Positions 21,190 to 34,730 of a DNA stretch of 64,000 nucleotides are shown one piece after another (position 1 is the first letter of the stretch; each line of letters starts with the position of its first letter). Where the stretch lies: NCBI RefSeq assembly GCF_963855985.1, contig NC_087112.1, positions 5,768,501-5,832,500 on the forward strand, in the 5' to 3' direction. Source of the stretch: Ostrinia nubilalis (Eukaryota; Arthropoda; Insecta; Lepidoptera; Crambidae). Below the pieces are notes generated by a model that was not told the DNA's origin, ran no database searches, and saw only the letters and a list, made by a program, of their open reading frames with translations. Made by a program: the position numbers and the translations under genes.

Positions 21190-21545
21190 TAATTTGTAAC
21201 ATTGCCGCCAATATCACAAAGCAGTTAATGTGACAGAGCAGCCCATGTTATAGAGCAGCCATTGTGACATTGCCGTCAATGTCACAAAGCAGCCAACGTT
21301 ACAGAGTAGCCATTGTGATATTGCCACCAATGTCAATAACGACCAGCCATTGTGACATTGTCGCTAATGTCACAGAGCAACCATTGTGACACTGCAGCCA
21401 ATGTCACAGAGCAGTAATGACACACTGCAATCAAATTCACAGTGCAGCCAGTGTCACAGAATAGCCAATGTCACAAAGTAGCCAGTGTGATATTACCGCT
21501 AATGTCACAGACCCACCAATATAACATGGCCGCCAATGTCACAGA
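21190..21545. repeat. Degenerate minisatellite, same unit as 20521-20925
   Basis: Units resembling CCATTGTGACATTGCCGCC and CCAATGTCACAGAGCAGCC continue on the other side of exon 7, so the exon sits in the middle of a once continuous array. Confidence 0.75.
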
Positions 21546-21580
21546 CTCACCAAAGTCTAATAAAAAAACATTTAACCTAC

Positions 21581-21785
21581 CTTCTTAGTCTGTATAACGG
21601 ACGTGGCCACACCAAACGTGGACATCAGCACCACCGCTATACAGTAGTAGTAGTACGGTTCTGCCAACCACACGGCGATGGTGAACAGTTGGAACACGTA
21701 GAAAGGGTTGAAGACTTCCAGCAGGATCAGCGTCAGGATGGACTGGACCGGCACTTTGATCTCGTTGAGCCCGTAGATGTTCAGC
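21581..21785 (-). CDS. ATP13A2/3: ATPase exon 6: membrane segments before the A domain
   Basis: Two hundred and five bases, phase 2 in, 0 out. It encodes NIYGLNEIKVPVQSILTL, then EVFNPFYVFQLFTIAVWL, then EPYYYYCIAVVLMSTFG and IQTKK. The NPFY.FQ and YYYY segments are strong P-type membrane signatures. Acceptor TTTCCAG, donor GTAGGT. Confidence 0.95.
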
Positions 21786-22024
21786 CTGGAAAGGTTAAAA
21801 ATAGGTTATGAACTAAAAGGGAGAAGGGAGTCGTCTAGTGAAGTTCAGTCGGAAATTTAGGTTGAATCGACCAAAGTTTATAATAATACACATTATTATC
21901 GACTTCTACTGCTGGCCACAGGCGAAAAAATGTATTCGTCCACCCTCTGTGTGCTGTGGCTCCCAACCTGAAGTTTATAAGCCCCTAGTGGTGGTCTGAT
22001 CCCTAGATAGGATTGGTATAATAT

Positions 22025-24931
22025 CTACTCACAGGCGGACGCGATACCTACTCTTTAGACGGCCTCCAAGACTTGTAGGTGCGAACACGTGGTCCCACAT
22101 AGGCCGAGCCTGCCTCTGTGTGGCCCGGCTCGAAGACAGGCGTCCTTTAGAGTGTAGCTATGCAACTCAAAGAGTCTATCTACTCACAGGCGTACGCGGC
22201 GCTCGCTAGAAGGCGCACGAACTCTAAAAGGCTAATGATTGTGCGCACCTGGCCCCACACTGGCCCTAAGTCTTCCCCAAAGCCCGCGCTCAGAGCCTAG
22301 CGTCATATAGAGTACAGCTAAGCAACACAATGGGTCTATCTACTCACAGGCGGACGCGGCGCTCGCTAGAAGGCGCGCGGGCTCCCATAGCTTGTAGTTG
22401 TGCGCACGTGGCCCCACATTCAAGGCCCGCGAGACGGGCCCAGTGCGCGCGCAGTGAGTCCCATATGAGAGACTGCTTCATGAGCCGAAATTAACGGTAG
22501 TGTTGAATGTCCGCAACGATATTACTGCCACACGAGGCCAGACCTCCTAAAGAGTGTAGCTTAGTAACTCAAAGGTGAACGCGGCGCTTGCTAGAAGGCG
22601 CACGAACTCTAAAAGACTTATGATCGCGCGCACGTGGCTTCTTTCTGGCCCCAAGTTTTCCCATGAGCTCGCGCTCAGTGCCTGTAAAGCGTAGCTATGC
22701 ATCTCAAAGATTCTATCTACTCACAGACGGACGCGGCGCTCGCTAGAAGGCGCGCGGGCTCCCATAGCTTGTAGTTGTGCGCACGTGGCCTCACATTCAA
22801 GGCCCGCGAGACGGGCCCAGTGCGCGCGCAGCGAGTCCCATATGAGTGACTGCTTCTTGTGCCGAAAGTAATTGGACGTATGCAACGATATTAATGCCGC
22901 AAGGGGCCAGGGGTCCTGTAGAGTGTAGCTTATCTACTTACAGACGGACGCGGCGCTCGCTAGAAGGCGCTTAGTCTCCTAGTGCCTGTAGAAGCGCGCT
23001 AGTGGCCCCACACTGGCCCGTAAACCTCTGTGTGTAACTAAGCGACTTACAGTCGGACGCGGCGCTCGCTAGAAGGCGCGCGGGCTCCCATAGCTTGTAG
23101 TTGTGCGCACGAGGCCCCACATTCAAGGCCCGCGAGTCGCGCCCAGTGCGCGCGCAGCGCGTCCCATATAAGAGACTGCTTCTTGTGCCGAAAGTAATTA
23201 AACGTATGCAACCATATTAATGCCGCAAGGGGCCAGGTGTCTTGTAGAGTGTAGCTTATCTACTTACAGACGGACGCGGCGCTCGCTAGAAGGCGCACAG
23301 TCTCCTAGTGCCTGTAGAAGCACGCAAGTGGCCCCACACTGGCCCGTAAACCTGTGTGTAACTAAGCGACTTACAGACGGACGCGGCGCTCGCTAGAAGG
23401 CGCGCGGGCTCCCATAGCTTGTAGTTGTGCGCACGTGGCCCCACATTCAAGGCCCGCGAGACGGGCCCAGTGGGCGCGTAAAGAATCCCATATGAGAGAC
23501 TGCTTCTTATGCCGAAAGTAGCGGTAGTGTTGGACGCTTCCAAAGATATTAGTGCCACAAGAGGCTAGATGTCCTAAAGAGTGTAGCTATGCATATCAAA
23601 GAGTCTATCTACTCACAGGCGGACGCGGCGCTCGCTAGAAGGCGCGCGGGCTCCCATAGCTTGTAGTTGTGCGCACGTGGCCCCACATTCAAGGCCCGCG
23701 AGTCACGCCCAGTGCGCGCGCAGCGAGTCCCATATGAGAGACTGCTTCTTGTGCCGAAAGTAATTGGACGTTTGCAACGATATTAATGCCGCAAGGGGCC
23801 AGGGGTCCTGTAGAGTGTAGCTTATCTACTTACAGACGGACGCGGCGCTCGCTAGAAGGCGCACAGTCTCCTAGTGCCTGTAGAAGAGCAAGTGGCCCCA
23901 CACTGGCCCGTAAACCTCTGTGTGTATCTAAGCGACTTACAGACGGACGCGGCGCTCGCTAGAAGGCGTGCGGGCTCCCAAAGCTTGTAGTTGTGTGTAC
24001 GTGGCCCCACACTGGCCCCAAGTCTTCCTCTAAGCTCGCGCTCAGAGTCTAGCCTCATATAGAGTACAGCTAAGCAACACAAAGGGTCTATCTACTCACA
24101 GACGGACGCGGCGCTCGCTAGAAGGCGCACAGTCTCCTAGTGCCTGTAGAAGCACGCAAGTGGCCCCACACTGGCCCGTAAACCTGTGTGTAACTAAGCG
24201 ACTTACAGACGGACGCGGCGCTCGCTAGAAGGCGCGCGGGCTCCCATAGCTTGTAGTTGTGCGCACGTGGCCCCACATTCAAGGCCCGCGAGACGGGCCC
24301 AGTGGGCGCGTAAAGAATCCCATATGAGAGACTGCTTCTTATGCCGAAAGTAGCGGTAGTGTTGGACGCTTCCAAAGATATTAGTGCCACAAGAGGCTAG
24401 ATGTCCTAAAGAGTGTAGCTATGCATATCAAAGAGTCTATCTACTCACAGGCGGACGCGGCGCTCGCTAGAAGGCGCGCGGGCTCCCATAGCTTGTAGTT
24501 GTGCGCACGTGGCCCCACATTCAAGGCCCGCGAGTCACGCCCAGTGCGCGCGCAGCGAGTCCCATATGAGAGACTGCTTCTTGTGCCGAAAGTAATTGGA
24601 CGTTTGCAACGATATTAATGCCGCAAGGGGCCAGGGGTCCTGTAGAGTGTAGCTTATCTACTTACAGACGGACGCGGCGCTCGCTAGAAGGCGCACAGTC
24701 TCCTAGTGCCTGTAGAAGAGCAAGTGGCCCCACACTGGCCCGTAAACCTCTGTGTGTATCTAAGCGACTTACAGACGGACGCGGCGCTCGCTAGAAGGCG
24801 TGCGGGCTCCCAAAGCTTGTAGTTGTGTGTACGTGGCCCCACACTGGCCCCAAGTCTTCCTCTAAGCTCGCGCTCAGAGTCTAGCCTCATATAGAGTACA
24901 GCTAAGCAACACAAAGGGTCTATCTACTTAC
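22025..24931 (-). repeat. Tandem array of about 17 copies of ATPase exon 5
   Basis: The donor-end motif CTAGCGAGCGCCGCGTCCG recurs (as its reverse complement on the plus strand) near 22190, 22350, 22574, 22724, 22943, 23054, 23270, 23375, 23620, 23836, 23941, 24103, 24207, 24453, 24668 and 24773, with a diverged one near 22034. Some copies span the whole exon (for example 23375-23538); others keep about 100 bases of the donor half. Acceptors in the full copies are damaged: AG becomes AT, GG or AA, or is moved one base out of frame. Donors CTGTAAGT or CTGTGAGT are kept. The array includes an 832-base perfect-looking duplication. Confidence 0.9.
23267..24930. repeat. 832-base direct duplication inside the exon 5 array
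   Basis: Positions 23267-24098 and 24099-24930 read as identical over the stretches compared. Either a very recent tandem duplication or an assembly artefact. Confidence 0.8.
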
Positions 24932-25094
24932 AGACGGACGCGGCGCTCGCTAGAAGGCGCGCGGGCTCCCATAGCTTGTAGTTGTGCGCACGTGGCCCCA
25001 CATTCAAGGCCCGCGAGACGGGCCCAGTGCGCGCGCAAAGAATCCCATATGAGCGACTGTTTCTTATGTCGAAAGTAGCGGTAGTGTTGGACGT
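24932..25094 (-). CDS. ATP13A2/3: ATPase exon 5 (real copy of an amplified exon)
   Basis: One hundred and sixty-three bases, phase 1 in, 2 out. It encodes VQHYRYFRHKKQSLIWD, then the GLE segment and PSSERRVR that lead into the conserved YG.N motif of exon 6. The acceptor ATTGCAG is intact here and damaged or frame-shifted in the copies I checked, so I take this as the functional exon. About 17 copies of its donor half follow in the next intron. Confidence 0.9.
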
Positions 25095-25430
25095 CTGCAA
25101 TGATATTAAATCGTTGTTGTTGCGCCACGATATAATCTTATAGCTAATTTTAAATTACTTTATGGGCTTATGGTCGAAAATCGGTAAAATACCGCGATAA
25201 GATATCGTGGCTTACGGTCCTAGCCCTAGGACGTAAAACAAAGTTAAACTTGTGAAGAGCCACCAATTAATTTCGGCGACTCTTGGGTCCTGGAATATTG
25301 TACATTACATTAAATCAATCAATATTTGGGCATCTTGACTACAAAACAAAGTTTTTAAGACGGTATTTAAGTACTTAGGTATTACACATAATGCTTGATG
25401 TTAAACATAAATGAATCATTTAACACTTAC

Positions 25431-25540
25431 TGAGAGAGGAGCCATCATCCAATATGACTGGGGTATGCAGGACGTCGGGGCTCTCAATTGTAGTTTTTTC
25501 ACCTTTTTCTTCATCGTGGAAGCCCTCATTAAGTAGACCA
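25431..25540 (-). CDS. ATP13A2/3: ATPase exon 4
   Basis: One hundred and ten bases, phase 2 in, 1 out, acceptor TTTTCCAG, donor GTAAGT. It encodes GLLNEGFHDEEKGEKTT then IESPDVLHTPVILDDGSSL, a variable acidic linker in this family just before the conserved RYF motif of exon 5. Confidence 0.87.
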
Positions 25541-25618
25541 CTGGAAAAATAATTAAAACTTTAAAGACAACTACAGGGAACAGTACATTATCAAACTACA
25601 GGTCTAGCGATTAACTAA

Positions 25619-25885
25619 GGCCCAGAACAGATGGTGAAACGCAACTGCAACGAAACTGCAACTGCTAGTTACTTTTGAGTTGCATCAAAGTTTCTGCCAT
25701 TACCGTTGAGAGACCATGACATGACGCGACCAGTTTGAAACTTTCAGTTTCAGTTTTTTTTTTAATACACAACGAGGAAGCTCTTGGCCTGTATCTCACC
25801 TGATTATACCTGATAGTTTCATTCATCAGAATCTTCAGATAGTTGCAGTTTCGTTGCAGTTGCGTTTCACCGTCTGTTCTGGGCC
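25619..25885. mobile_element. PIF/Harbinger-like MITE, GGCCCAGAACAGACGG family, copy 2
   Basis: Same inverted ends as 1952-2146, flanked by TAA at 25616-25618 and 25886-25888. It carries a short extra insert around 25757-25815. Confidence 0.85.
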
Positions 25886-25897
25886 TAAGATAGTGCT

Positions 25898-26500
25898 TGA
25901 GGTATGGGAGCGGCATGGGAAGGTGTTTTTGAGACGTCAAATGTCAGCGAGACTTCAAAGGACATCATCCACGTTTCATATATTTTTGGTCCAAAATTAA
26001 AAGTGCCGGCCAACAAAAAAAAGTGCTGTATTCTGACAGAATACGTCTGCCTTAGCATTTGTTACTATGGCACCAAAGCCGTAGCTCCACTGTGCGTCGA
26101 GTATTTGAGATCTAAAATTCATCGACGATTCATACATTTTTTGTTCAAAATCAAAAATGTCGGCCAATAAAAAAAAAAGTGCTGTATTCTGACAGAATAC
26201 GTCCGCCTTAGTATTTGTTACTATGACACCAAAGCTGTAGCACCACTGTGCATCGTAGTATTTGAGATCAAAGTCAGTCGTTTCATATATTTTTAGAGCT
26301 CAAATACTACGATGCACAGTGGTGCTACAGCTTTGGTGCCATAGTAATAAATGCTAAGGCGGACGTATTCTATCAGAATACAGCACTTTTATTTTTTGGC
26401 CGGCACTTTTGATTTTGGACCAAAATGGATGATGTCCTTTGTATGCTCGGTCACATCAATATATCAGTCACCCCTTTTGTGCCGCTTTCACATCCCAGGA
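25898..26500. mobile_element. Three-arm fold-back element
   Basis: A unit of about 120 bases containing AAGTGCTGTATTCTGACAGA occurs at about 26000-26110 and 26155-26275 in direct orientation and at about 26290-26420 inverted. Outer ends resemble 19834-19963 (TTGAGGTATGGGAGCGGC on the left). No coding capacity. Confidence 0.7.
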
Positions 26501-26533
26501 ACTGACTGAGTGAAACGCACATACAAAGATATA

Positions 26534-26955
26534 CAGGGTGTCCCAAAAACAATGGATAACCCGGATGTTTTAAGGTAATGGGCACGATGGTCTTCCTACA
26601 TTTTTTTTACACGTTGGCTGATAAAAAGTGCAAGACAATGAATTAATTTTTCCTTCTTCTCTGCAATTTCTTAATATTTTCATACTTTTAAACTAATTTG
26701 TTGAACTTTAATCTATTCTTTAGATAGCCCAACTATCCCTTGTGATAAGGGAAAAAACTAGATTGAAAAGTATCCTCATTTGTAGAAATGGCATGAGAAA
26801 AAGTAATCGCAGGTGGCAAATTTCTAGAAATGCACAAAAACTTAAAAATCTTGAAAACGGTGATATTTTTACTGGGGTCAAAATTGGACGTTAGGGAGAC
26901 CATGGCGAGGCCTATCGATGGTTACAGGGTTGTCCATTGTTTTTGGGACATCCTG
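26534..26955. mobile_element. Tc1/mariner-like MITE
   Basis: Inverted ends CAGGGTGTCCCAAAAACAAT / CAGGATGTCCCAAAAACAAT, flanked by TA on both sides. No transposase ORF. A solo end of the same kind is at about 27395-27417. Confidence 0.85.
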
Positions 26956-27019
26956 TATGTATTGCGAAATAAATTTCACTTTGGAGAAGAGGACTCAATA
27001 AGAAATAAACCAAACAAAC

Positions 27020-27090
27020 CTTGTATCTGCAATGTTTTTCTCCAATATTTTATGAATAAAATAATCTTTGTGCTTCTTTTGGTAGGTTTC
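27020..27090 (-). CDS. ATP13A2/3: ATPase exon 3
   Basis: Seventy-one bases, phase 0 in, 2 out. It encodes ETYQKKHKDYFIHKILEKN and a few more residues, between CTTACAG acceptor and GTTTGT donor. It is the only segment found that joins exons 2 and 4 in frame. Confidence 0.85.
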
Positions 27091-27264
27091 CTGTAAGTAA
27101 TAAAATATGCATGTAGCTAGCTCATTGTGGGTTTAAACCACACCTGTTAAATATTAGTTAGTACTAAAGATATTATCAGGTTTATGAGTGAACATAAAAA
27201 TTATCGTAAAGTAAAAAACAAAACACAATATTCTAAGTTACTTAACACATGCATGATAGTGTTA

Positions 27265-27340
27265 ATAAAAAGTTACACCCTAGTTAACACTGTTTCAAAG
27301 TGACTTTTAGTATGAAATCAACTTGGGTGTAACTTTTTAT
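27265..27340. repeat. Short inverted repeat
   Basis: ATAAAAAGTTACACCC at the left is mirrored by GGGTGTAACTTTTTAT at the right, with a 44-base loop. Confidence 0.7.
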
Positions 27341-27483
27341 GAATACGGCATATTTATATTTTAGGCTCAGTTATCTCCAGTGTCATTGTGACGTGCTAAT
27401 TTTGGGACATCCTGTACAATATTCTGTTTTTAATTCTGCACGAAAGTAAAATGTTGCCTATGGCTACAATAAAACTAACTCAC

Positions 27484-27651
27484 AACAACCAAAACTTGAT
27501 CAGCTAACTGGAAGCAGCTCCTCACGGAAGTCAGATACAGGAACCAGGTAGGACACCAGTGGAACAACAGGAACGGGATCCCACACGTCAGGACGGAGCA
27601 AAAGTACACCAGCACCGTCCGCCATCGGCTTTTACGGTAACCATACACCAC
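27484..27651 (-). CDS. ATP13A2/3: ATPase exon 2: N-terminal membrane hairpin
   Basis: Fifty-six codons, phase 0 to 0, acceptor TTTACCAG, donor GTGAGT. It encodes VVYGYRKSRWRT followed by a hydrophobic stretch ending FLLFHW, then SCFQLADQVLVV. The GY..SRW start and LLLFxW end of the hairpin are P5B signatures. Confidence 0.92.
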
Positions 27652-27738
27652 CTGGTAAAAAGTCGAATAGTTAAGGCCAGAGTAACGGAGGATTGAGCTC
27701 ATTGGAAGGAGCTGGAGGAGGCCTGTGCCTATAGGCAC

Positions 27739-28107
27739 CAGTGGCGTAACTGTAGGGTGACAGGAATGGCAGGGCTGGCAAAATTCAACGGGCCCCCGAC
27801 CGAGGTAGCCCCGGCCCAAGACCCTAACCGCAACCCCCCACCCCCTCGCGATACTTCAGGGCGATGGTCCCAAGTAGGGTTGCCAGGTGTAAAGTCGAGC
27901 CACAGAATAATATGAAGCGCACGCATCAGGATGTTGGGCAACCGCTGATGATTGTTCTCACTTGTGAGCTATGCCACATTAACACCCCCCCCCCCCCGTC
28001 ACATGTCCGGCTTTTAGGGGGGGTAAAATGTCCGGCCAAATGAAGGCAACCCTGCCTGAAAAATAAACCTTTAGATACGGGCCTCGGATGGTATAGTTAC
28101 GCCACTG
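27739..28107. mobile_element. hAT-like MITE in ATPase intron 1
   Basis: 369 bases with inverted ends CAGTGGCGTAACT(G/A)TA and an 8-base target duplication ATAGGCAC (27731-27738 and 28108-28115). A C homopolymer lies at about 27984-27997. The 8-base duplication and CAG ends define hAT. Confidence 0.9.
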
Positions 28108-28482
28108 ATAGGCACGCCAAATTACGAGACATACTCTAATTCTGAAGAGAAAGGCTTATTATTAGTTCCAGAGTCATCACTTAGTGGCTTTTTTTCTGTG
28201 TAGCGAATTTCGGCATGCGTTTAATCCGCATACGGGCTGCTCACATTTTATTATTTCATACATATTTTTCCTATTATGTGGGCTTTACAAAAGGCACTAA
28301 CAGAAAGTCTGTGCTAGCTGTGGCTTTACTTTATAATAACAGGGAAGTTCTTGTTCATCAAATTTGTAACATTTATCATAACAAAAAACCTTTAAATTTA
28401 AATACCTATAAAAATTTAACTTAGGTATAACATTCAGTCATTTGGCTTCAAGCAGGATGTGTTCAGAGATATTAACATAATG

Positions 28483-28577
28483 CATTTTTAACTTCATTTC
28501 ATACTATAATGTCACTATAGAGGAATTCCTACATTTTTAACTTCATTTCATACTATAATGTCACTATAGAGGAATTG
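28483..28577. repeat. Two tandem copies of a 49-base unit
   Basis: The unit containing TAACTTCATTTCATACTATA occurs twice in direct succession. The rest of 28116-29200 is AT-rich intron with no other feature I can support. Confidence 0.85.
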
Positions 28578-29251
28578 TAAATTAAAACTAATTGTTATTA
28601 CTAATAGATTAGGGTTTCAAATTGCATTTTTATATTCATTAGGTACAATAACACTGTTATATCGGCTTATCTTAACTTCAACCGTTGCAGTGACACACAA
28701 TCGTACATGTGTGACACACTTATTCAGTTGATCCAACTTGTTAAATAATATTATTATCATGTACAAACATTATTTATTTAATCTACTTTTGCATTAATAT
28801 AGGATGTCCTAAAATAGTACCAAGCATGATATACCTACTTGATTTCAAATTGATTTGATACTAAAAAAAAAAACACCAAAAATTATTTAAAACTATTAAA
28901 CTTATTTTAAATTTTATTTTTAAACATTTAATTTTATATTGAAATGTTTAAATTTTATTTACATTAAATTAGTGATTTAGGTACTTATTGAAACTCTCCA
29001 AAACTAAACTTTAGCTTAAAAATAGTGGTTCGGACAACCTTTCTACATGTGAACCTAAATTTCAATGTTTATAACTTTTTATATCAGATTAAGAAAAAAA
29101 AACAAAGAATACACACAATAATTACTTACTTCTTTAGGTAGATAGGTAGGTAATCATTTTTTCAAGGTCATATTGCAACAAGCAGAAATAAATCAAACTT
29201 TATTCATCACATCAAACAATATTAAGATTTTTAGCACAAATGAAACATTAC

Positions 29252-29365
29252 CTGCTCATACTCCGGGTCCACATTTATATTCTGGACGTTCAACCCCAGA
29301 AATAGGTCCCTGTTTCCATTAGATACATCTTCAATCAGAGGAACAATATCATCCTCCGACTCCAT
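29252..29365 (-). CDS. ATP13A2/3: ATPase exon 1b (start codon exon)
   Basis: Thirty-eight codons begin MESEDDIVPLIEDV, an acidic cytosolic N-terminus, and end NVDPEYEQ in phase 0 at a GTAATG donor. It joins exon 2 in frame. The ATG is the first in an open frame, and an acidic lead before the YGY..SRW motif is typical of P5B proteins. Confidence 0.8.
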
Positions 29366-29935
29366 ACTTTCAACTGACCAATACAAGCACTACTGAACCA
29401 AAACTACTTCTACGTAAGCAAATGCAACTAGCACTAATTTAAAACCTCATTCTAACTTTATTCAACACTTGAACCATTATCTTTTATTGATATCCATTGT
29501 ATGGCAATAGAAACAGCATGAACTGATATTTTACCAATGGGCTAAGTTATTACCGTCATTCGGTTGAATCACGGTTGCATTGTAGCTTAGCTCTTTGAGG
29601 CATTATTGTTATTTATCATCAATCAAAATTACTCAAACAAAGAGAAAAATTACACTTTGAAAACACTTTGGCTAAGGTAAAGGTGGAAACAAATGTCATT
29701 TTATTTTAACGTTCCGTGCGATGTCATGTCATACCGTTACGTTATTGCTAAATAGTTGAAATATTTTAGTAAAAAAAAGTTTTAAAAAAATTAGTTTTTT
29801 TAACTAAACAAAACTTTAAAATACAAGCGTGTTTACGAGGCTACTATGCTAGCTGCATTTCTTCACTTCCTATTATAGCTATAAATAATTTATTTTGTTC
29901 AATAAAAAACTTGAATAAAAGAAGTTGCTAGATTT

Positions 29936-30125
29936 ATGAGTAGAAAAGTTCTCGAGGGGTAAACCACAGGCAGGAACTGCCAGAAGATGTAGTGTGAGCA
30001 GATCTCCCACTAGGTGAACTGACGATCTAATGAAGGTCTAAAGAAATACCTGTCGACGCGGTAATCATTGGGGGACATCTTTGTCCAGCAGTGGACGCCA
30101 TTTGGCTTAATCAATCGAACGAAAG
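29936..30125 (+). mobile_element. RTE-clade LINE 3' fragment
   Basis: Contains GAAAAGTTCTCGAGGGGTAA, AACTGACGATCTAATGAAGG and GTCCAGCAGTGGACGCCATT, the standard lepidopteran RTE 3' sequence. Lies between alternative ATPase exons 1a and 1b. Confidence 0.8.
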
Positions 30126-30207
30126 AAAATAAAATTTATTAATAATAAAAATAATAAACTAAATAAAAATATTTTTCTCTCTTTCTTTCTTTTTTTCTAA
30201 TACTCAC

Positions 30208-30255
30208 AGTTTCAATATCATCCGTGGTTATGTATTGTTCCATGCTCAAAGTCAT
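30208..30255 (-). CDS. ATP13A2/3: ATPase alternative first coding exon 1a
   Basis: Sixteen codons (MTLSMEQYITTDDIET) end in phase 0 at a GTGAGT donor. A TTTCAG acceptor at 30286-30287 precedes the ATG, so an untranslated exon probably lies further right. Phase 0 allows direct joining to exon 2 (VVYGYRKSRW), giving a shorter N-terminus than exon 1b. Joining it to the whole of exon 1b does not keep the frame. It lies closest to the shared promoter region with POLR2L. Use of this exon is inferred from splice signals and phase only. Confidence 0.6.
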
Positions 30256-30285
30256 TTTTGAGATTTTTTAAGTCGTTTTTCAAAT

Positions 30286-30741
30286 CTGAAACAGAAAAAT
30301 ACATAAAAGTTAAACTCAATTCTCAATTATTTATTGCATGGATTGAAATATTAATTTAATGTGCTTCTGATTTGCAGATGCAAATATGCTGCAAAACGTA
30401 AATATGATAAGATTATCATATTCGCTTTAAAAGATAATCATCATATGGCTCATTATCATAATTTTACTTAAACACAACATTCCCCAAAAATGTCCATTAT
30501 ACAGTAAAGTTAATTTCTCAAAAATGTATTGCATCGATTTTTTAAATACACGAGCACGAGCATCACTAAAAGTAATACCGATAAACCGTTATTTACCATG
30601 ACACATACAAAAACGGTCTAGATAATCTGTGGCCGTTTGTTCCATTCAATCGTTAAAATAGCACTGTCAGACAATTGTCAAATTGACTTTTGCGTGTTTG
30701 TGTCGTGAGAGGATTTATTGTTTCTTTTCCACATAATAATA
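30286..30741. promoter_or_regulatory. Head-to-head promoter region, ATPase (-) and POLR2L (+)
   Basis: The two genes' first exons diverge from this interval. A POLR2L 5' untranslated exon probably ends at 30741 with donor GTAAGT, and its second exon starts at 30910 after an ATTACAG acceptor, 14 bases before the ATG. No TATA box is obvious. Transcription start sites are inferred, not seen. Confidence 0.5.
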
Positions 30742-30812
30742 GTAAGTCATATTTTGTAGGCATTCATTGCAATATATCAAATAAATACTACACACAAGTC
30801 TAAATTACATAG

Positions 30813-34726
<3,914 letters not shown>

Positions 34727-34730
34727 ACCC

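Larger units (their letters stand above)
1..30285 (-). other. ATP13A2/3: Gene span: P5B-type transport ATPase, ATP13A2/ATP13A3 family, 3' part off the left edge
   Basis: P5B ATPases are multi-pass pumps of late endosomes and lysosomes. ATP13A2 and ATP13A3 are known polyamine transporters; that this protein moves polyamines is inferred from the family. Sixteen consecutive coding exons join in phase with GT-AG introns and give about 792 residues; family members are usually about 1,100-1,200. Landmarks, counted from the 29365 start: N-terminal hydrophobic hairpin (about 50-75), A-domain TGES (339-342), PPALP of membrane segment 4 (463-467), the CFDKTGTLT phosphorylation site (Asp506), the N-domain CKGAPE (652-657) and TGDN (747-750). 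PPALP rather than PPELP marks P5B rather than P5A. The GDGxND hinge and the last membrane segments lie beyond position 1. Five exons have local copies, described separately. The gene starts head to head with POLR2L. Confidence 0.93.

Noticed and set aside
20521..21545. Resemblance to a CRISPR array
   Set aside because: Units are degenerate, there are no constant-length unique spacers, and the DNA is eukaryotic with an exon in the middle.
23286..24390. Two identical 90-codon open frames (SNTTATF...) in the exon 5 array
   Set aside because: They are in a different frame from the ATPase coding frame of exon 5, and are duplicated only because of the 832-base repeat.
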